Assembly (NCBI GenBank): GCA_025758065.1
Contig: CP107199.1
Coordinates: forward strand, 310,001-374,000
Reading direction: 5' to 3'
DNA length: 64,000 nucleotides
DNA from: Lachnospiraceae bacterium
GTDB lineage: Bacteria > Bacillota > Clostridia > Lachnospirales > Lachnospiraceae
Shown here: piece after piece, positions 61,261 to 64,000 of the stretch
How the letters are laid out: each line of letters begins with the position of its first letter
Position numbering within the stretch: position 1 is the stretch's first letter
Translations under genes and position numbers: made by a program
Notes under the pieces: model-generated
Database searches by the model: none
Told to the model about the DNA's origin: nothing
What the model saw: the letters and a program-made list of their open reading frames with translations, nothing else

Positions 61261-61291
61261 ACTATAACAATTAAAGTGGTTTTAAGGTCAA
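61261..61291 (-). promoter_or_regulatory. MerR-type promoter with 19-bp spacer before the SDR operon
   Basis: Minus strand -35 TTGACC (61291-61286), spacer of exactly 19 bp, -10 TATAGT (61266-61261). The spacer holds a dyad-like TTAAA ... TTTAA. Over-long 19-bp spacers are the hallmark of promoters twisted open by MerR-family activators. Confidence 0.7.
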
Positions 61292-61306
61292 GTTGATTTT
61301 TTGCAC

Positions 61307-61338
61307 AAAAAATGCAGAGTGTTTTATTGCACTCTGCA
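61307..61338 (-). terminator. Terminator of the MerR gene
   Basis: TGCAGAGTG-caataaaa-CACTCTGCA followed by six T on the minus strand; a perfect 9-bp stem separating merR from the SDR promoter. Confidence 0.9.
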
Positions 61339-61419
61339 CAATCATTTTTCAATAGTTTTGTAGTATTCTTAACAATGTCACTCTTTTTATTTGCTGGTTT
61401 CCAAATTTTTCTTTTTTTC

Positions 61420-62235
61420 TTATGCTTCTTTAATAGGAAACCACACAATATGCCAGTTAAAATACTCCTCTTCCGGCTTGGTCATGCAGGCTACCTGGGT
61501 CACAATATCCCCTGCAAGGCTTAATCCATTCTGCTCCAAATACCGGAAGCCTTCCTTTAAACTCTCCAGTGACAAATACTTTCCTGACCGGGATGGAATA
61601 CAGGTGTGGACGCAGAGGCAAGGTGGATAATACTGTACCAGCTCTGACTCCTTTACATTTAAAAATTGTGCATACTCTTCCCGAAGTCCCATTCCAAAAT
61701 CAAACTCTGTTTCTCCTTTTTCAATATTTTTCTGATAAAATACAGCACATGAAAAAACAAATGGCTCTTTTTCTGTCCATTCTGAGATCAGATCCAGCTG
61801 TTCCTTCTTTTTAAATAAAGTATAATTTTTCTGGGTATTCATGCGGTAAATACCCGGCCGTTCCTCAATCCTGAACTTCCCTACGTTTTCTTTTGCATCA
61901 TGAAGCACCTGCTGGCTCTGTCTGATCCGCTTTAAAAGATTCATCTGACGGATGATCTCCTGCTGGATCATCTCTTCCTGATCCACCATTTTTCCCCGTA
62001 TTTCCGCCAATTCATGGCTTCTGAACAATTCTGCTATTTCCTCCAGGGAAAAACCATAGTTCTGGTAATGTCTGGCCCTTAAAAGCATATGAAAATCCCA
62101 TGTATTATAATATCTGTAGCCAGTTTCCGGATCCCGGACCGGACTGATAATGTTCCTGCTCTCATAATACCGAATCGCCTCTGACGAGATCCCCATCAGC
62201 TTAGCCATAGTTCCAATACTATACTTCTGATACAT
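61420..62235 (-). CDS. MerR-family transcriptional regulator with effector-binding domain
   Basis: 271 residues. N-terminal winged HTH (about 1-70; YSIGTMAKLMGISSEAIRYY), coiled-coil dimerisation helix (about 75-120) and a GyrI/BmrR-like effector domain (about 130-270; PYHxP-like CLCVHTCIPS). Such proteins activate long-spacer promoters when a hydrophobic or cationic ligand binds. The likely target is the 19-bp-spacer promoter directly downstream, driving SDR and two transporters. The start at 62235 follows GGGGGA. Confidence 0.9.
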   Translation of the reverse strand: MYQKYSIGTMAKLMGISSEAIRYYESRNIISPVRDPETGYRYYNTWDFHMLLRARHYQNYGFSLEEIAELFRSHELAEIRGKMVDQEEMIQQEIIRQMNLLKRIRQSQQVLHDAKENVGKFRIEERPGIYRMNTQKNYTLFKKKEQLDLISEWTEKEPFVFSCAVFYQKNIEKGETEFDFGMGLREEYAQFLNVKESELVQYYPPCLCVHTCIPSRSGKYLSLESLKEGFRYLEQNGLSLAGDIVTQVACMTKPEEEYFNWHIVWFPIKEA

Positions 62236-62401
62236 CTTCTTTCCCCCTGATGACACTGCATTCTACTTATTAGTTATTAGACACAATTTTCACAGCTGTT
62301 TACCTTCCAAACTCTCAAGCCCCTTGAAAGATTTTTAACAAGAATATAACAAGTATACCATATTTCTTCAGAAAAATGTCATACTTTCCTCACAGCTCAC
62401 A

Positions 62402-62410
62402 TGGTATAAT
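62402..62410 (+). promoter_or_regulatory. Extended -10 promoter of the subtilase gene
   Basis: TGGTATAAT matches the extended -10 (TGnTATAAT); no good -35. The resulting leader of about 215 nt would contain two R2 units in antisense orientation. Confidence 0.5.
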
Positions 62411-62417
62411 GTAATGC

Positions 62418-62526
62418 GTCCAAAAGAAAAACAAGCGACACCGCAGGTGGCATTTGTTTTTCTTGGACCATTAACGAACGAACCGCCTGCGATAGCAGGC
62501 AACAGAGCGCGGCAGCGCGGGTTCGT
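62418..62526. repeat. R2 element, intact inverted copy
   Basis: Hairpin C 62418-62468 (GTCCAAAAGAAAAACAA ... TTGTTTTTCTTGGAC), conserved linker, outer stem ACGAACC (62478-62484) with GGTTCGT (62520-62526), enclosing GCCTGC-gata-GCAGGC and CGCG-gcag-CGCG. Read on the minus strand it has the same order as the other R2 copies. Confidence 0.85.
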
Positions 62527-62545
62527 GAGTGTCCCCGCTATCCTT

Positions 62546-62595
62546 ACGAACCACCCTACGTCAGCAGGCAACAGAGCGCGGCAGCGCGGGTTCGT
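62546..62595. repeat. R2 element, short inverted copy without hairpin C
   Basis: Outer stem ACGAACC (62546-62552) with GGTTCGT (62589-62595) and both inner hairpins; tandem to the intact unit. It ends 36 bp before the subtilase start. Confidence 0.8.
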
Positions 62596-62631
62596 GAGTG
62601 TCCCCGACTATCCACGAAAGGAGTATCCTTC

Positions 62632-63900
62632 ATGAAACGACTACACGCAGGCATCATTTCCACCCTGCTTTCCCTTACAATGACACTGACCCCCTGTTCC
62701 ATTTCAGCCTTAGCCGCCCAGGAAAACAGCAGGGATTTTTCCCTTTTCTTTAGCGGACCCGGTGTGCAAAACATTTCTTCCGGTGATGAATACAGCGAAT
62801 ATCAGTGGGCCCTTCACAACACTGGCCGGCTGCGCCGCACAGAAAAAGTATTAAATATCAAAACATTGGATCACATTTATCTCCATTATGGCGAAAATGG
62901 CATAGATGATATTGCCCTTCCTCCTTTAGGACCGGACAATTTCGAATCTATTAACACCGATGCAGTGGCAAATATTGATATCAACATTGAAGATGCCTGG
63001 AAAACATACAGCGAAATAGAAAACAAACGTACCGTTACCGTAGCTATCATCGATACCGGTATCGATACGACTCATTCAGACTTAAAAGATTCCATCTGGG
63101 TCAATGAAGATGAGATCCCCGGAGACGGCATTGACAATGACGGAAATGGCTATGTAGATGATGTGAATGGCTGGAATTTTGTTTCAAACAGCAATGAAAT
63201 CTGCACAGGGGAAGAAGACAGCCACGGAACCCATGGTGCCGGTACTATTGCCGCCGCCTGGAACAATGGCGGCATCGCAGGCATTACAGACAACACCCAC
63301 GTAAAGCTTATGGTATTAAAAGCCTTAGGCGGCTCTGACGGCAAAGGTTCCCCTGAAAGCGTCATCGAAGCCATGAAATATGCCGAAGCCAATGGTGCCG
63401 ATATCTGCAACTTAAGCTTCGGTTCCGGTAATTGCACTCCCGAATTTGAAGCAGCCATCCGTGATTCCAAAATGCTCTTTGTAGTAGCTGCCGGAAACGG
63501 TAATCAGTACCAGGTAGGTTATGACATTGATAAATCTCCTGTATACCCGGCAAGTCTCCCTTATGACAATGTGATCACTGTAGGAAACCTGCTTTTCAAC
63601 GGCCGCTTAGATGACAGCTCCAACTATGGCGCTGTTTCCGTAGACCTGGCAGCTCCCGGAACCTATATTTTAAGCACCATTCCCGGTGATTCTTACGCCT
63701 ATATGAGCGGAACCTCCATGGCAGCTCCTATGGTAACAGGTGCTGCCGCCCTGATCTACTCTGCAAGAACTGACTTAAGCCTTCAGGACATAAAAACAGC
63801 TATTTTATCAACTGTACATAAACTGGCCCCATTAAAGGGCAAAACAGCAACAGGCGGCATGCTGGATGTATCTGCAGCTATAAAATGGACAAAGAATTAA
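62632..63900 (+). CDS. Secreted subtilisin-like serine protease (S8)
   Basis: 422 residues. Signal peptide (about 1-29, cleavage near SALAAQ), a short N-terminal segment with the QWALHNTGR motif instead of a normal I9 prodomain, then the S8 domain with catalytic D141 (AIIDTGID), H198 (DSHGTHGAGTIAA) and S362 (YMSGTSMAAPMV). An EF-hand-like calcium loop DNDGNGYVDDVNG is at 169-181. Exported protease, perhaps released from the cell since there is no anchor. The start follows AAAGGAG. Its 3' end overlaps the convergent gene by 23 bp. Confidence 0.95.
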   Translation: MKRLHAGIISTLLSLTMTLTPCSISALAAQENSRDFSLFFSGPGVQNISSGDEYSEYQWALHNTGRLRRTEKVLNIKTLDHIYLHYGENGIDDIALPPLGPDNFESINTDAVANIDINIEDAWKTYSEIENKRTVTVAIIDTGIDTTHSDLKDSIWVNEDEIPGDGIDNDGNGYVDDVNGWNFVSNSNEICTGEEDSHGTHGAGTIAAAWNNGGIAGITDNTHVKLMVLKALGGSDGKGSPESVIEAMKYAEANGADICNLSFGSGNCTPEFEAAIRDSKMLFVVAAGNGNQYQVGYDIDKSPVYPASLPYDNVITVGNLLFNGRLDDSSNYGAVSVDLAAPGTYILSTIPGDSYAYMSGTSMAAPMVTGAAALIYSARTDLSLQDIKTAILSTVHKLAPLKGKTATGGMLDVSAAIKWTKN

Positions 63901-64000
63901 CTGCCGCAACTACAGCCGCATAATCCCCGATCCGCTCTCCTAAAGCCGCCGGTACGATCTCACAGGCCGCCCGGTTCATGGGGAGCGCTTCTTTTTCCAG
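63878..64000 (-). CDS. C-terminal end of an unidentified protein, possibly ROK-family kinase (partial)
   Basis: The last 40 codons of a minus-strand gene that continues beyond the right edge: EKEALPMNRAACEIVPAALG then ERIGDYAAVVAAVNSL. The VPAALGERIGD stretch resembles the C-terminus of ROK sugar kinases, but this is too short for certainty. It converges with and overlaps the subtilase gene. Confidence 0.4.
   Translation of the reverse strand: MEKEALPMNRAACEIVPAALGERIGDYAAVVAAVNSLSIL

Overview
The window looks like a chromosomal segment of a spore-forming Lachnospiraceae-type Clostridia (Firmicutes). Supporting signs are the LL-diaminopimelate aminotransferase route to meso-DAP/lysine, the MtaB-IreB-RuvX-DUF1292-RNase J neighbourhood, a ThiI/NifZ-type pair, pyruvate phosphate dikinase, an ANTAR regulator beside glnA, a CwlC-like sporulation amidase, and moderate GC with strong GGAGG ribosome binding sites. 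Nearly all genes lie on the minus strand. I see no rRNA, tRNA, CRISPR or prophage.

Layout. 1-9.5 kb: AraC-type regulators, a CwlC-like amidase, an Lrp regulator with dapL, dapF, an ANTAR regulator with glnA, a second DapF-like protein lacking both catalytic cysteines, and a PRTase. 9.7-22.6 kb: ftsH, pyrG, a small unknown protein, a polar amino-acid ABC transporter, class B sortase with an unknown partner, a BTAD/degenerate-GGDEF regulator, an L,D-transpeptidase and a lipoprotein cyclophilin. 22.9-37.6 kb: ppdK with a candidate cre site, an Asp/Glu racemase, a two-component system, glyS, a lipoprotein, recO-era, an M16C protease and ydcF. 37.6-39.3 kb: an IS110 element with a long 5' non-coding end expected to encode a bridge RNA. 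39.4-47.2 kb: trhP-trmR-mltG-like, RNase J, DUF1292, ruvX, ireB, mtaB and, on the plus strand, an HPr/Crh-like protein. 47.8-57.3 kb: thiI, cysteine desulfurase, rsmE, prmA, a TSUP transporter, rsmH, recQ and a SEC-C protein. 57.6-64 kb: a MerR-controlled cluster (SDR, GPH symporter, OFA-type MFS), a secreted subtilase and a partial gene.

The most distinctive feature is the density of dispersed palindromic elements, in at least six families, packed between genes and often touching stop codons. One family (called R2 here, about 10 copies or fragments) has an outer stem enclosing two hairpins plus a third long hairpin. Its stem sequences differ between copies while base pairing is kept, which points to selection on a folded RNA or DNA structure. 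A second (163 bp, called R1) has exact-length copies and an internally deleted copy. A third (called R5) has a terminal CTAG that supplies the stop codon of two unrelated genes.

Regulatory signals visible directly include a consensus promoter and an alternative-pairing leader upstream of glnA, a 19-bp-spacer MerR-type promoter before the SDR, and a hairpin that hides the amidase ribosome binding site with a sigma-K-like promoter in its loop.
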